A stretch of 64,000 bases of DNA from Salvator merianae (GCA_003586115.2 QVOM02000126.1:59524456-59588455), one strand, 5' to 3'. Counted from the stretch's first letter, positions 1 to 12,987 are shown. Made by a program: numbers and translations. The notes: generated by a model not told the origin, from the sequence alone.

Positions 1-575
1 ACTGTCTCACATAGTGGCCCACCAATTGCTTCTGGGCATCTCAAGCAGAATATAAAAGCATCTGATATACCCGATCTCCATGAATCTGTTCAATCCATTC
101 TTAGAGCTGTCTAGGCTGCTTGCTGTTACCACCCCTTCTAGTAGTAAATTCCATAGACTAATGACTCTCTGGGTGAAAAAATACCTCCTCTTATGGGTCC
201 TAACTCTCCTGCCCGTTAGCTTCATAGGGTGCCCTCTGGTCCTAGTGTTGTGCAATAGAGAAAATAATTTTTCTCTAACCACCTTTTCCTTACTGTGCAT
301 GATTTTATATACTTCAGGCAGGTCACCTCTTAAATGCCATCTTTCAAGGCTGAGGGAGGCCTAGACACTGTAGCCTGATTTTGTAAGGAAGGTGTTCCAG
401 CCCCTTGATCATTCTAGTTGCTCTTTCCTGCACCTTTTCTATTTCCACAGTATCCTTTCTGATATGCGGTGAGCAGGACGGTACACAGTATTCCAAGTGT
501 AGTCTCAACCACAGATTTATAAAGAGGCACATAAGAGATGAGAAAACCATTTTTATATCAAGATTTATCAACATC
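1..575 (-). mobile_element. CR1 LINE, 3' part of ORF2 and 3'UTR, cut by the window edge
   Basis: Read on the minus strand, this is the C-terminal end of a CR1 reverse-transcriptase ORF followed by 3'UTR. The stretch HLEYCVPSCSPHIRKD and then KVQERATRMIKGLEHLPY (minus frame spanning 344-673) matches the usual CR1 C-terminus. The reading continues in another frame at 7-300 with TRGHPMKLTGRRVRT and FFTQRVISLWNLL, so at least one frameshift separates the two. The copy is dead: it lacks the endonuclease and most of the RT. Its 3' terminus lies left of base 1. The inner limit near 575 is approximate, and similarity fades after the segment around 545. Confidence 0.88.
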
Positions 576-899
576 AGTGGGTACAAGCACTGATAGCGGC
601 ACAACTGGGATACAGTAGGAAATAATGCGCCTCTAAACAACAGCTGTTGAAAATCACGCAAGTTATTGTGCACATGTCCTACTCATGAAATTCTTAATGC
701 TGTGGCTGAGTATCATGAGTGCAGGCTGCTAAGCTGGATCCAGCAGGGCATTTCCGCCGCCACCCCCATATTTGTTTCTGTTAACAGTGTGATCTGCATT
801 GTTGTACCTTTCTGGAATCCCATCTTGCCAAAAATGATCTCAGAAGAAATCATTTAGAATCAGCTTCATTTATGTATTTGAGCATTTCCATCACCGGAA
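576..899. other. Unassigned stretch between two LINE pieces
   Basis: I see no gene, repeat boundary or RNA gene here that I can support. The short frames are not coding-like. Confidence 0.5.
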
Positions 900-1110
900 G
901 GTCCTAAGGCACGTCATCACAATAAAAAGATAAAAACCATAAAACAGTATTAAAATTAGCATTAAAATAAAACCCACCCTCCCTCTCTGGCAGGAGAACA
1001 CTTGGTGAAGAGGCAGGTTTTAACCAAGCACTGAAAGGCATATAAAGTTGACGCGTGATGCACCTCCGGAGGGAGGGAAGCTGTTCCGTTAACTTAAGCA
1101 AGTCCAACTC
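900..1110 (-). mobile_element. L2-like LINE 3' fragment
   Basis: The minus strand reads LRRCITRQLYMPFSAWLKPASS, in two blocks LRRCITRQLY and FSAWLKPASS, resembling the end of L2-type reverse-transcriptase ORFs in reptiles. It is followed by an A/T-rich tail (AAAATTAGCATTAAAATAAA on the plus strand near 950). Only about 200 bp remain. The call rests on remembered family appearance, so the clade could be another CR1-group LINE. Confidence 0.5.
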
Positions 1111-2924
1111 TTAAGGCTGCCATCCTTTGTATCAGAGATGAGCAGTCAGTGTCATTATGGTTGTTATTGAATTGCAAATCTCACCAGCTCCTGCCTGCAT
1201 GCCTTATGAAGATGCAAAGTGTAGGTTCATCTTTCCTGTTCTGTACACTTACCTGGGGGAAAGGCCCATTAAAGAAACATAGTGTCACTAGTTCTGGGTA
1301 AGCACACACTGGGATTTTGCTGTAAGGTTGTTTACTTTCCCAGGACAACTAAAAGCTGGGGGGGGGTGCTCCTCTTAAAGAATACCCTATTGATTGTGCC
1401 TTTTGTCACTTCCAGATTCACCACGAAACACCTGAATGATGAATCTACTTCAAAGCAAGTCCGAGCTATGCTGCAGTAGTTCCCCCCACTTTTGACCAGT
1501 GGACTTTTGTACTATTTAGAAACGATGTCTGTTTACATAATTTAATAGCGTGTGGTGGTGTTGTTATATATGTATATTTTACAAAACACAACATAACTGG
1601 TTCTATTCCTGTCGCTGCAATGCGTGGATGATACGAACAGCATAACTGACAGGCTCTTTATGGCACAGCATCCATTTCTGTGCTAGACTTCTCATCTAAG
1701 AGTTTTAAAAGGTACCTTGATTTGAATATATAAACAACAAAAGTGTATATGTGCCTTGCTTTTTGTGTGTGTTTATTGGTGGGCTGCCTTTTTATGGGTT
1801 TGTGCAGGAATTGCTTTATATTAGCCAGACCAACTCTACCAGTTGAACTGTGCCTGTGGAAATGTTACGGTGAGTTCCACACTGGTTGGTATACTGGACC
1901 AGGTAGGACCTCCTTTAGGTCACACCAGCATGCGGAAGGGGGTCTCCTAGTGACAGGATTTGTGCTTGTACCATTTTTTTTCCTGTCGTGAAAATCGAGA
2001 TAAAGGTTTTGATTTATCCTCAGCCTAGCTCATTCTTTGTGCAATCCCAGCCAGAAGAGATCTTTGAAATATTCTTCTTAGTTTTTTGTTTTTAATTTTT
2101 TGATTGCGTTTAGCAGGAATTCCCAGTTATTTTGTGCTCATTTCGAGCTACTTGAACCTCCTGCACAATGTTCCCAATTGTTGCATGGTTTAATGCTGTT
2201 ACCTGCTCTTAAGCTCACAGTCCAGCCAGGAAAAGGAATACAAGTATTTTTCTTTTTTCTTTTTTTATTGTAAGATAAAATTATAAGCACCTTTCCATTT
2301 TTTCAGCTACTATATTTGCAAAAATAAGTTCAAGACTGACAGTGGAGTCCTAACCTATCTCAGCTGAATCCTGGTGGGCTAAATGGTGCTTGGTCTCAGG
2401 AAAATGAGCTTAGGACTTTTTTGTGGGAAATTTTGTGCCATGATCCTGGTAAAGGAAGTTAAGTAGGTACAGAATCACATGGGGGAATTCCAGGAACTAG
2501 TTCCATGTGTGGTTTGAGGGGATTTTTTTTTTTTTAAATAGACTATACTGCTGCAGTGAAATGTTATCCCACACACCCCAACTTTACTACAAGCTGTTTG
2601 GGGAAACTGATGCTCACATAATTCAAATTTCCAGCAACAAGCATGCCATAGATAACATAAAAAGTTGACTCATAGATGTATGATTAAATAAGCAAATACA
2701 CTAGTCTCTTTTTGCTGTAGTAGTATCTGAATGCATATTATTAAAGAGCAGACCAAGTATTTCCACTCATGTGTGCCAGCTCCCTGCATGGTGGTGCAAA
2801 CTGTTGGGAAGGAAGCATACTGAGAAGGCATATGTGAAGCCATATTCTATAAACTGTTATGTAAAGTTATATTCAAGTTATATACTGTTTAGTAATAGAA
2901 AGTAGGTTAAACCAGGAGTCAGCG
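1111..2924. other. No gene seen; A/T-rich unique-looking DNA
   Basis: No exon-like frame, RNA gene or clear repeat was recognised. There are short homopolymers only (a G run near 1360, T runs near 2250 and 2523). Confidence 0.5.
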
Positions 2925-3540
2925 CTTGCTTGCCCTGTAGAGCTGTGCAGCACTCCTTAGAACAGCTCTGAGCAAGCCCTGTTTTCATGGTGAATGGCTA
3001 TCTAAGGCCAGCTCCAGATGCCAGGCAAATAAAGTGCAAACGTGCGACACTCCTGAGAAAAGCTGCTTCAGAATAATCGCCTGCTGTCCTGACAGTGTGG
3101 GGATGGGCTGCTTTTGCACTTTTGGGAGTTGTGCACTTCTGGGTATTTTGCCAGTGCGGAATACCTGGAAGTGTGTGATTGTGACCACCATGCATGTGTG
3201 GCTGTCTTTTCAGACCACCCACATGCATGGTGGACATGCACATCTGGGTATTGAAATACCCAGATGTGCACAATCATGACCACCATGCAACCATGCACAG
3301 CTGTCTTTTAAAGCCCATGTGTGTGCGTAGTGGATTAAACGACAATGGCATCTCTATCCACAAGGTAGTTTTTAATGCTGTTTTGGGAAAACCTGCCACA
3401 AGAGTCAGGTTTTCTGAAAATAGGCTACTGTGTGTTTTGTGGGGGAATATAGCATTGCTATGGTGGGGTTGCTGCAGATATGCTATATTCCCCCTGTCTG
3501 GATGCAGTGTGACACTTTCTTCTAATGCTCTTTTCTGAGA
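2925..3540. repeat. Palindrome-rich block, possible foldback MITE
   Basis: Two strong inverted repeats lie here. One has 16-bp perfect arms at 3237-3252 and 3255-3270 with a 2-bp loop. The other has 14-bp perfect arms at 3441-3454 and 3481-3494 (GGGGGAATATAGCA and its complement). Around the first, a segment with TGACCACCATGCA appears at about 3181 and again at about 3277, each followed by GCTGTCTTTT-like sequence. This resembles the subterminal palindromes of family C elements in this window, but I could not place terminal inverted repeats or a target duplication. Confidence 0.5.
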
Positions 3541-5955
3541 GTCAGCAGGTCACCACTTGTGTGACCATGGGTGGAACAGTGATTGCTGATCTGTCATTCA
3601 AATTTAATATTCTGTTTGCCACTTTGTTCCTACTCCATGGCCACAGCATTTCCAGGTCATTAGCTTATTGCTGGAAGAGTAAGCTAAAAGTGACCATCAG
3701 AGAGAACAATCTAACTGTAAAACAGGTCTTCCAAGTGAATATCCAGAATGCTGTTGCAAGTATGCCAAAGGGGAAAATGATGTCCTGGAAGGATTTACTT
3801 GGCCACCTGCAAAATTTCTGATCTCCTTGCCTTCAGCTTCACTGCTTCTTTTATCATTGTGTGTCTTTAGAAATGCTGTGGTTCCTGCAGCCACAAACTG
3901 TGTTATGCATTCCCTCCTACAGAAGACCAGGGATTAGAGGATTGTGAAAGCCCAGACTGCCAGCATAAGCCACTGTCACTGCAGAGGTCAAATCATGTTA
4001 CAGCAAGTTCTTGGAATCACATTAAAAGGGGAAACTCGTGTTTTATTCATAGTGTAAGAGCAAACTCGTGCCAAAAAAAACTGTGTTATATGAGGGATGG
4101 CAGTAAATTTCCTTTTCATTCTCTATAAAATTGTTTAACTATAAAAATCATGGATCTGTTTTGATTGTGCTGGTTCATGTAGCTGCCATGGAAAAGCAGG
4201 GAATCTCTCTCTTTCTGTCCATGGATGGATGGTGACTTGGAGGAAGAAGGCAACTGGAAGGAGTAATACCTGTGGCACATGGTCAGAGTTTTAACTGTGC
4301 CTTGAGCCCAAAGAGGCTGGGGATTTCTGATTTAAAGTATGATGTAATTGCTAATTATTCCGCATTTTTCATTAAAGCTTCATAATATCTGTCTCTTCGA
4401 CATAGCAACTTCACAAATAGCTTTTCTGGTACTCTGAAGCAAGAGGCAGTTTACATTTTGCAGAGGATTAATTTTCTAGCATTTCCATTTTATGGGCCTT
4501 TTATGCTGTTTTCCTCACAGACAATGTAGATGCTGAACAATAATAAATGGTAAGAAGACAGGAGTAAAACGATTTTATTGTGCAGAAATTGAGTTGCTTA
4601 CAAGAATGCAGTTCAGTTCCTGTACTGCTGTTTTCAGCAGTTGGCCACTCTGTGAAGCCTGGGTTGCATTTCAGTTCTTGACTGGTCAGACAGCCCAAGT
4701 GTGACCCTTCTAAGAAGCAAAGCTTTTTCACTGAATCAAAGAATACAGAAAAGATTTTGCCAGTTCTGTTTTTGAATACTGTACGTCTTCTGAGTGATTT
4801 GTGGCGCCTGTGGAGTGGTTAGCTTATAAGATTTCTCAAAAATACTTAACTAGTTTCTTTGAATAAAGAAACTTCTGTAGAGTTTGCTGCACCACACTGA
4901 TTCTCAGTTTTGTCTGAATTAGTCAAGGTTTGTGCATGCTGCCTGGGATGTTTTTCTTTGAGAAAACGTAGGTACATGAAGGAGCAGGAGAAGGCAGGAT
5001 AGATCAAGCTGGCAGCTTCATTTTATTGCTGCAGCTCCAGAAACCACATACTGCATATGAGTCACATGGATAATCATTTGACAACATCAGGCTATGTTAA
5101 TTGGGATCTGACATTTGGGGTATCATTGTTAACCACTTAGGGCATATATGACTTTTGGTTTGTGTACCTCCAAAAGAATTATCATTGCGCAGCTTATACA
5201 GGTTAATAATGAATAATGCAGGTTATTCATCCTTAATGCTGTAGGACACCAGCTGTCCCTGGATGTGGAACTCAAAAGTTTAGGCTGTTGTCCAGAACCA
5301 CGGAACAAGCCAATATCATGACTGACATAAATGTGTAGATCAAGGACGGGTGTTTTGTGCATCAGTGGATGTCAAAATGCAGCTTCCCTCACATAAAACA
5401 GTAGTGTAAAATGACGTTTTGTTGTACAAGTAAGAGTGTAGTAGCAGTAATGGTAGTGATAGTAGTAATACTTTTCATTACAGACATTGGCCAGTCAACG
5501 AAACGAAACAAGATCAGCAGATGGCACTAGCAATCAGAACAGAAAAACAAACATACAGATGAAAACGTTTTCCTTTTTTTTAAACGGAGTCCATAAGTTT
5601 ATAGCAATATATATATAGAAAAACTTTGCTACTGTTTGAGTAGTCTCGCAGCTTGTATCAGCAAGACATTAATTTGTATAAAACAATTCCTTTCTTCTGG
5701 GAAATTTTAGGGGAAAAATAAGTTGTTCATTTCTAGAGTCTTGGTATAAGGAACAATTTAATAGAATATGTACAAGTGTTTCCAGATTGCCAGAACTGCA
5801 AGGACAAAAAGCTGTGCCTGGGAAGTCCTTGGCAAATCTGCTTTCTAAGAAAGATGAGGCAATACATTTATTTTTATTGTTAAACTTCGTATATATAAAT
5901 ATTTTACAAGAAGAAATTTACTTTTACTTTTTTTAAATAATACTCTAGTTTTTCT
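3541..5955. other. No gene seen
   Basis: Mostly A/T-rich sequence with no coding-like frame. The words AAACTCGTG repeat at about 4032 and 4064. There is a short ATAT run near 5605. I see no recognisable transposon. Confidence 0.45.
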
Positions 5956-5959
5956 CATT

Positions 5960-6750
5960 ATGGGGAAGAAAAATAAGAACAAACTTACTAGGACTAGCCC
6001 TAGGACTTTGTATGAAAAGATGCTGAAGATTCCGCTGACTGAGAAGAATGAGAACAGAAAAGATACATTAAGTGAGCTTTTATTGTTTGCTTCTCCAAAC
6101 AAATTTCATTTACTTGAAGTAGAAGAAGAGGGAATGCAAACACATTTAATTATCTCACCTGGAGTAGCAGACAGAAAGAACTGTAACACCTCATGGAATA
6201 TTTCAGACCTTAATTTATTGCCAGAAAAGATAGCGGGTCAAAAAGCAAATATATCTCAAGAAGACTCTTCAGTACCATCCTCTACTAAAACCAAATGTGT
6301 CTGAAGATGATGGGGAATGTGATTTTGAAATTTCTGTATCTGAAGATGTCGAGGAATGTGATTTTGAAATTTCTTGACAGAAATTCTTAAGAGGATACTG
6401 CTTGATGCAAACAAAGTCATGGACATCTACACAAAGTTGAATCCTATAAGCAACAAATTAGATTAATTAGAAAGTAAAATAACAAACTCTCCTTCACATT
6501 CTGCTGATACAACTCTGTTAACTTGTCAGAATGCAAAAGCTAATGAAATTATGGAAGTCACGAAAACTCCACAGAGCATTCCAAATTAGAAGCAAGAAAC
6601 GTCTAATTTGCAACAAGGCTCTGACATCTCTCAGCAGTGGGCTTCCTCTCATATTACTTGCCTATTCCGCTTAAATCAGGTATTGAGAATTGCTGCACTC
6701 ACTATAAACAAGGGCCATTGGAACAGAAAGGCAAATGTCCTTTGGCCATA
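5960..6750 (+). pseudogene. Decayed L1 ORF1-like coding relic
   Basis: A frame from ATG at 5960 gives 114 lysine- and glutamate-rich residues beginning MGKKNKNKLTRTSPRTLYEK and stopping at 6302. A second frame then reads an exact 13-residue tandem duplication (SEDDGECDFEISV, then SEDVEECDFEIS; 39-bp period starting at 6301 and 6340) before a stop. A third stretch gives EILKRILLDANKVMDIYTKL, with heptad-like spacing typical of a coiled coil, then several stops, and later NKGHWNRKANVLWP. A basic N-terminus, acidic linker and coiled coil without introns suit an L1 ORF1 product. The family call is inference; a retropseudogene of a host gene is the alternative. Confidence 0.42.
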
Positions 6751-7130
6751 ATCATTCTTATTATGATTCCACATTTATTCAATAGACCCTGAGCAAATTC
6801 TAAGAATCCCTGACCCTTGTTCTGAGCTCAAACTGAAGCTAGTTTTTAGAAAATTTTGCATAATTAACTTCTGGCCATGGGAAGCTGATAGTTGGGGAGC
6901 TGCTTGTCCAGTTTGGTTTTCCAAGACTCAGCAGTCTGAGGTAATGAAACCAGTGGGCTGGCTAAGGGACAACTGTATTAGGAGAATGACTGCACACACA
7001 CATAACAAAAGGAAATCCAGAAACAAAACATTTTGTTCAACTGAGGTTGGGGAGACAAACCTTTCAAAAGCAAATGATCATTAACATTAACAAGAAGAAT
7101 TGTAGACTGAATCAGCAGCTTTTTGTGTAC
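6751..7130. other. Possible continuation of the ORF1-like relic, otherwise unassigned
   Basis: A weak plus-strand reading with stops (SELKLKLVFRKF, then INFWPWEADSWG) runs to about 6900 and may belong to the relic upstream. Nothing else is seen. Confidence 0.3.
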
Positions 7131-7133
7131 CTA

Positions 7134-7601
7134 AGGCTACATCCCCACAAAGGGGGGGGGAATTGCTGCAACCTTACCAGAGGGACTGCTTGCTCTCACT
7201 TGAGCAGTGAGGTACGTGGAGACTGCACGCCATGGGTTTACTCTGAAGCTGGGGAACAAATATTCAGCATTGAAGAGTCTGCACAGACATATGTGTCATG
7301 ACAGAAATGGCCATAGAGGTCTGCCATTTTCAGCATGCTTTAAAGAGATGTCTGGCTTGAGTACAGGGTGGACAAGTCACTCACATGGTTGCTGTGTGGG
7401 ATGGTGGGTGAGTGCCTGAGGAAGGCTAGTTCCCACATAGTTCACTTTTCCGCTCTGTGGGAAGGATGCCTCTGAGGGTACTTGCAGGCCCTCAAAATCC
7501 CTTGGAGGAGCACTACACACCCTGACATGCTGCTGGGGTGTAGATGTCAAATGCCTCAGGCCTTCATCAGGTGCTTCCATTGCCCATGTGGATACAGCCT
7601 T
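7134..7601. mobile_element. Candidate TIR element (~470 bp)
   Basis: The left end reads AAGGCTACATCCCCACAAAG and the complement of the right end reads AAAGGCTGTATCCACATGGG, so the two ends form an imperfect inverted repeat of about 17 bp. The pattern GGCTNYATCC-CA resembles the 3-bp-duplication MITEs elsewhere in this window. The flanks (TAA left, TTT right) do not give a matching target duplication. A run of nine G's lies at 7153-7161. Confidence 0.45.
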
Positions 7602-7604
7602 TGG

Positions 7605-10600
7605 CAGGCTATCTTTCATTCTGTTTTCTAAGTGCTGCACGCCTGCTCATTTTGTACCTTTTATTTTCATTTTATATAGCGTGAACCAAGTACCTTTTAA
7701 AAGTACTGTCGTTGAAAATAGGAAAGAACATTTGTGAATCATCTGTGCTTTTAGATAATACTGCCTATACTTAGATTCTGCTGAAGAGATGATGTTTGTG
7801 TATTCCCAACCTTAGTTCAAGGAGAGAAAAAAATGAGACTGGGTTTGTTCACACCCAGAAGTTTATTACTAGAACTGTGTGTATTTGTACACACTTAGGA
7901 AAACTGGCAAACTACACAGACCTATAAATGCAGTAGATTAGATGGATTTCTTTTTATTAGGATTCAGATTTTCACTGTGCTTGGATATAATATTTATACA
8001 TTGGAGTTCTGTTTATAAAACCAGAATAAGATTGGCATTGGCTTTGTGTAATAAAAAAATAGCAAAAAAATACTCCGTGATTATTGCAAATTGTTCCTAT
8101 AATTCATTGTCAAGGGATGGTGTGGACATCTGAGCTATAAGTTTTAAAAGAGTTCCTCAACTATTTGGATTGTTTCCATATGATTTGGATATGCAGTCTC
8201 TAATTTGATACTATAACTATGAGCATTACTATTTAGTAGCTAAGGTGAACTGCGTAATATCCATAAATGTACTCATTACTATTTAGTAGCTACCTGATTC
8301 TGGAGTTCTACTTCTGCCGCTGTTATTTTTTAAGAAATCCTAAGTAGGCGTTGTATAATTACCTACAGCACCATAAAATAGCAATAAAAATAAGGCCAAT
8401 CAAACGACATAGCCTATAGCATAAAAATCATAAAGCATCATAACTTTAAGACAAGGCATTGGGGAGGATTCAGTGGGTTGTTGTAAATAGCTGCTTTGGG
8501 CTGAATATGAACAAGTATTTTGGAGTTGGAAGACTGGAGCTGACATTGAAGATCAAAAGTACTTCTGTAACATTTATAGGCAAATGTTCTTGTACACCTA
8601 ATCTAAAGAAAATGAAGGATCAAAGGCTGCATCCAGACGTCCCATGCTATACTCTGCTATATTTGGATATTCTGGAATAAAACATGGATATAGTTTCCTT
8701 TTGGTACTGAACTTAGAACCACCTGAGCTGCACTTTCAAAATGTCTAGGAGAGAATCTGAAGGCAGTACCTTCATGTACTGCTTTCATTTTATAAGGAGA
8801 ATAGGTGGACTGGTGACTTTTGAGGCTTTTCTAGCTTTCCTGTTGCCATCACACTGGCTAAATCATATGTCCTCTTCTCCTTACATTAGATGTCATACTG
8901 GAATCGGAACATGCCATGTAAACCTGATATGCTTTGCTTGTGTGGGAGGTGTTAAACATTTCATTTGCACCTCCGTGCACTTTAGGCTCTATATTGTCAT
9001 ACAGCCTTGGGCAAGTTACTTTTGACTATTCTCTCATTGCAGAAAGTAAAGTCCATTATGAAGGATGTCAGCAGTAAACATAAAGATTAAACCAAGACAC
9101 ATTGGAACAGTGGCTCACTGGGAACCATGTAGTATAGTTTACCATAGATAGTTCCAAGAGACACCAAAGTCGGCTGGGTAGTAAAGCATGATGGGTGTTA
9201 TTTACTACCCGGTCCTCAAGAGAAAAGGGAAATTGGGCTTGCTTTTTATGAAATATTTTGAAACACTCTCCTTTAGGCTTCCTCGTCTTCCTAGTCCTGG
9301 GGGCTCAGTTGCCCCAATAACATTTTATTGCTACAACAGCAAACCAAACAAAAAATAAGGAAATCATAGGTCAGTCAGAACCCAATCCCAGAAAGCCAAT
9401 CAGCAAAGGAAAAGTGTTCCAAATATTAAACAAAGTTACCTGTTGTGGAGCTGTTGCGGTGTTCTTAGCTCAAAATAGCCCATTTTTAACTGAAATATTT
9501 CAGCATTGAAATGTTTAACACAATCCTAATTCATTATTTTAACTTTTTACAAAATGTATGGCTGGATCTTGTATGTAGCCTGTTGCATCTTTGCTTTTAC
9601 TTATAGCGACATGTGGCTGGGAGTTCTACCCCAGAATGCGGGATGTGTAAGATATCCTGTGTCACTTTTATTCTGTCTCAGCCATTTCCCAAGCATATTT
9701 TTCCTTTTTACATCTCGGCTGATTGTATCTCACACATGATGCCTAGAGCTTCTAAATGGTAACTTTTTCAATTTGTACGCACTTCAAAGTGGACTTTATT
9801 ACTCTTTAGGGTGGGGGTGGCCAGTGTGGATGAAATCTTTCACTGTTGTTTTGCACTTCATCTTTGGCTAATGTTTATTTGCTGGGGGCAAAGAAGGAAC
9901 TGGTTGAAGAAAAAAGGAAAATGTCAAAAATGAATAATAAAATGGTATATAAACAGAAGCAGATTTACTGTGATACGTTTCCCCCTGATAAACCTGATAA
10001 TGTTTCCCAAATGTGTTGGTTGGATTCTGAGCCAAGATGACTGGTCAGGTTTTATGTGCTATTTTTAATTTGACTGCTTAAGAAACTTGACATCATCCTG
10101 GAGGAATTCCCTCCTACTGCATAGCTGTATCCAGTTATTTGTAGGTTAAAATTTAGATTCAAATATAGATTCATATGAACCATGTGTTACCACAAAAGCA
10201 GATATGGGTGGGTAAGTCAACCAGGCTTGCAAGAAAACCATATTTTTGTTGAGGTATTTAAATTTTCTTTCCTGCCCCCCCCCCCCCCACCAAAAGGAAT
10301 ATGTTTTTCTTTTAAGGTCACTTCGCTGTTTGACATTGTGGACTCTTAAGGTCTCTCTGTTCTGTAAACTTCCCTTACCCCTTTATGGAGTGAAATCAGG
10401 CTGTGAAGTGGGAATAGAAGAGACTTCAGAGAGGAAGGAAGGAGAAGAAACCTTTTGCGCCTGCCCTGCAGGCTGCTGTGATACTGGCTTGACAACTTAA
10501 TTTAGTACAGCATATAGTAGCTGCTATATATAGAAATAAAGGACTTTTATGTTCTTCTTTTGCTACTAGCTGCTCTTCTTAAAGTAGTCACTGTAAAATG

Positions 10601-11420
10601 TCCCTGAACTACAGTTCCCAGTGTTTTATTTGTAAGGAAGGAACGTCTGAATGGCTACAGTTCAGCACCTCTACTCTAGAGCCAAGGTTGGGGACCTGCA
10701 ACCCATCAGACATTTTGGAAGAATCTAGCTTGTATCATCTGTGCACTTGGCCAGTTCCAGCAGTACTTGGAACCAAAGAAAAATCCAGAGGACCACAGGC
10801 TCCTTATCTCTGATCCAGAGTGTCAGGGAGCAACTTAACCAGAGGAAAGAACAAATCATCACATAGCTCGCACTTTTCCAGAAGGAATGAAGTATTTGTG
10901 GGTGGGGGGAGAGCCCAAGAGTATTTAGAACCATTTTGTTGGAAAGGGGCAAGAATAAATGGTTCCTAATTTTGAGTTCTCAATTTATAGTTTTGAATGC
11001 AGACAGTCATAATTGCTTAGACATTCGTGCTCCATGACACAGCCACCATTTTTATTTCAGTTGTATAGAGACAGAGGCAAATAAGAGGGTAGCAAGTTAT
11101 TCAGTGTAGTAAGGAGCACCCTCCCCTTCCTCATTTAAGATCCTTGTGGGATCTCTGAAGATCGGGGAAAATCTAAATTTGGGGAGGGCAGGAAATAGTA
11201 TGGGCTGGCATTCGGATGACCCTAACATAACCACATAAACATCAACCAGTGTCCTTGAAGCCAGCTTGCTCATTCCTGCTGAATTTCCTTTGGAATGTGC
11301 CATGTCAGGAGAGAACTAATGTTGCGACCATTCTGGGAGAGGCAACTGATTCAGCTACTACCCTGTAGGAGTCATTCTCCCAATCCGTCTTCTCTTTCTG
11401 TATGGATTAGTAGGCAAGGG
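7605..11420. other. No gene seen; scattered short motifs
   Basis: No exon-like frame. A 19-bp direct repeat (CATTACTATTTAGTAGCTA) occurs at about 8223 and 8273. A hairpin with 10-bp arms GGGTAGTAAA lies at 9176-9210. A C run lies at 10266-10278. Near 10600-10715 a short piece resembles the 'ACTACAGTTCCCAG' dispersed repeats found elsewhere. The stretch 10300-10550 ends in an AATAAA-like word but has no supporting coding sequence. Confidence 0.45.
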
Positions 11421-11427
11421 AGTCTAA

Positions 11428-11487
11428 CAGAGACAAGGAAGTTGGTAGCATAAGCTTTCATCACCCGAGCCTACTTCATCTTTACAG
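11428..11487. repeat. Short old dispersed-repeat fragment
   Basis: The words GCATAAGCTTTCATCACC and GCCTACTTCATCTTTACAGA resemble a transposon-end repeat widespread in sauropsids. At about 60 bp the family cannot be fixed. Confidence 0.3.
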
Positions 11488-11508
11488 ATTGCCACTCTAA
11501 CTTAAGGA

Positions 11509-11650
11509 ATGGCTACAGGTCAATGGTAGGACAGTTTATGGGGCAGCTGGGGTCACAGTTTCAATCCGTTTCAAAAGGTAATGGTAAACCACCTCTGTGT
11601 CTGCCAAGTAAACTGCATGTGGGTGTTTTTGCAGTCACCAGTGAGGAACC
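11509..11650 (+). mobile_element. tRNA-derived SINE
   Basis: An A-box-like stretch (CAGGTCAATGGTAGGACA near 11516) is followed by a degenerate B box (CAGTTTCAATCCG near 11556). The body AAAGGTAATGGTAAACCACC continues with TCTGCCAAG. The same body appears in the reverse direction at 14282-14475 and in part at 33632-33812, which makes this one family within the window. SINEs of this build are transcribed by RNA polymerase III and moved by LINE enzymes. This copy is decayed. Confidence 0.65.
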
Positions 11651-12320
11651 CCAGCTCTGTAGCTAGCAATGGTGGATGGTAACTTATGTTGGGTTTTCAA
11701 GATGCTGTTGCTGAAAATCCTCATGCTGTCCTGAGTTTGACGTTTTCCTGTTGTGTTCATTCTGACCCAACTGTGTTATGTCATGTCTTAGGACACGACT
11801 TTTCTGAATACCCGCGACTCACCTTATCCATGGTTTGCTCTTGGCTGCTCCATCCCTGACTTTCCTCCTCCTTTATGTTTCTTGCATACTCTTTTGTGTC
11901 GACTTTTTGGTATTGAGCCTACAATGGTGGATGTATTTACACTGTGTATTTATCAGGCATTCGTATAGGCCTCTCATTGAATGTAAATACTTAACAGCTG
12001 CTTCAAGAGTTCAAGATAAATGCTGATCCCTTTTTTGTCAGCCTGTCCACATAAGCTGCAAGCACACATACAACGCTTTCTTGAGAGAGGTTCTTCTTGC
12101 TTGTGGACTGAACACTCTCATCAGCTGTGATCTACCTTGCAGGAGAGGGATGCTGCTTATATGAAACATGGAGGGACAGACACAGGGAAAGCATCAGAAG
12201 CCAATGAGAAACATAGAGCTGTAAGAATAGCACAAGGCAAGCTTATTTAGTATGGCATAAGCTGCCCAAACGGAGTCCATTTACTTTAATAGTTTTGGTT
12301 GGGTGTGCACATATGCTCAT

Positions 12321-12321
<1 letters not shown>

Positions 12322-12356
<35 letters not shown>
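12322..12356. repeat. (CA)n microsatellite
   Basis: Seventeen uninterrupted CA units directly readable. Confidence 0.97.
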
Positions 12357-12358
<2 letters not shown>

Positions 12359-12987
12359 TAACACACACCCATTATAAATATATCAGAAAGAAAGAGTCAC
12401 AGCATACAGATGGTGATAATTAGTGGTGGCCATTCACGCTAACTCACAAAAAGCAGTTCTGCTGATAACAATGTCAGGATGCCTCTGTTAACCCAGTTAG
12501 CCCTTGCATGGCAGTGAAAATTCTCTGTGGCAATTCATTGCCCAAAAGAGGACAATGGACCTCTTGATGAATTGTAATGCAGCAGTTTTGTGCCTCGGTC
12601 TCCCTTTCAAGTTCCTTTGCCCTGGATGGCTACCATAAGCACAGATACAATTGTTCACATATTGAGAGACTAGGTTGCTCTGTGTGGCACAGAGTAGCTG
12701 CTACAAATGACAGCTAAGTAAGAATGAAAAATGAAGCCGAAAACAATAATGCTTTATTCAAGCAACAGGATGCTTGAAACTGACAACCAGTAACAGTACA
12801 TGTCACATTTCCCTCCATACCTTAAGGAGGAAAAAAAAAAAAGAGTACACAACTTATCTACCTACTTTACTTAATGGTAGCTAGAAATTTCTGAGTTCAA
12901 ATGCTGCCCCACCACTGGAATAGAAAAGTAATGCTCTTCCTTATCAGAGCATTTGAAATGCTTACCAAGACGATATAGACTTTGAAC

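Noticed and set aside
9000..9040. MIR-like core CTTGGGCAAGTTACTTTTGA
   Set aside because: Only about 25 bases resemble the MIR core and no other part of the SINE was found.
10300..10550. Possible 3' exon ending in an AATAAA-like signal
   Set aside because: The 84-codon frame has no recognisable domain, and A/T-rich DNA gives such signals by chance.
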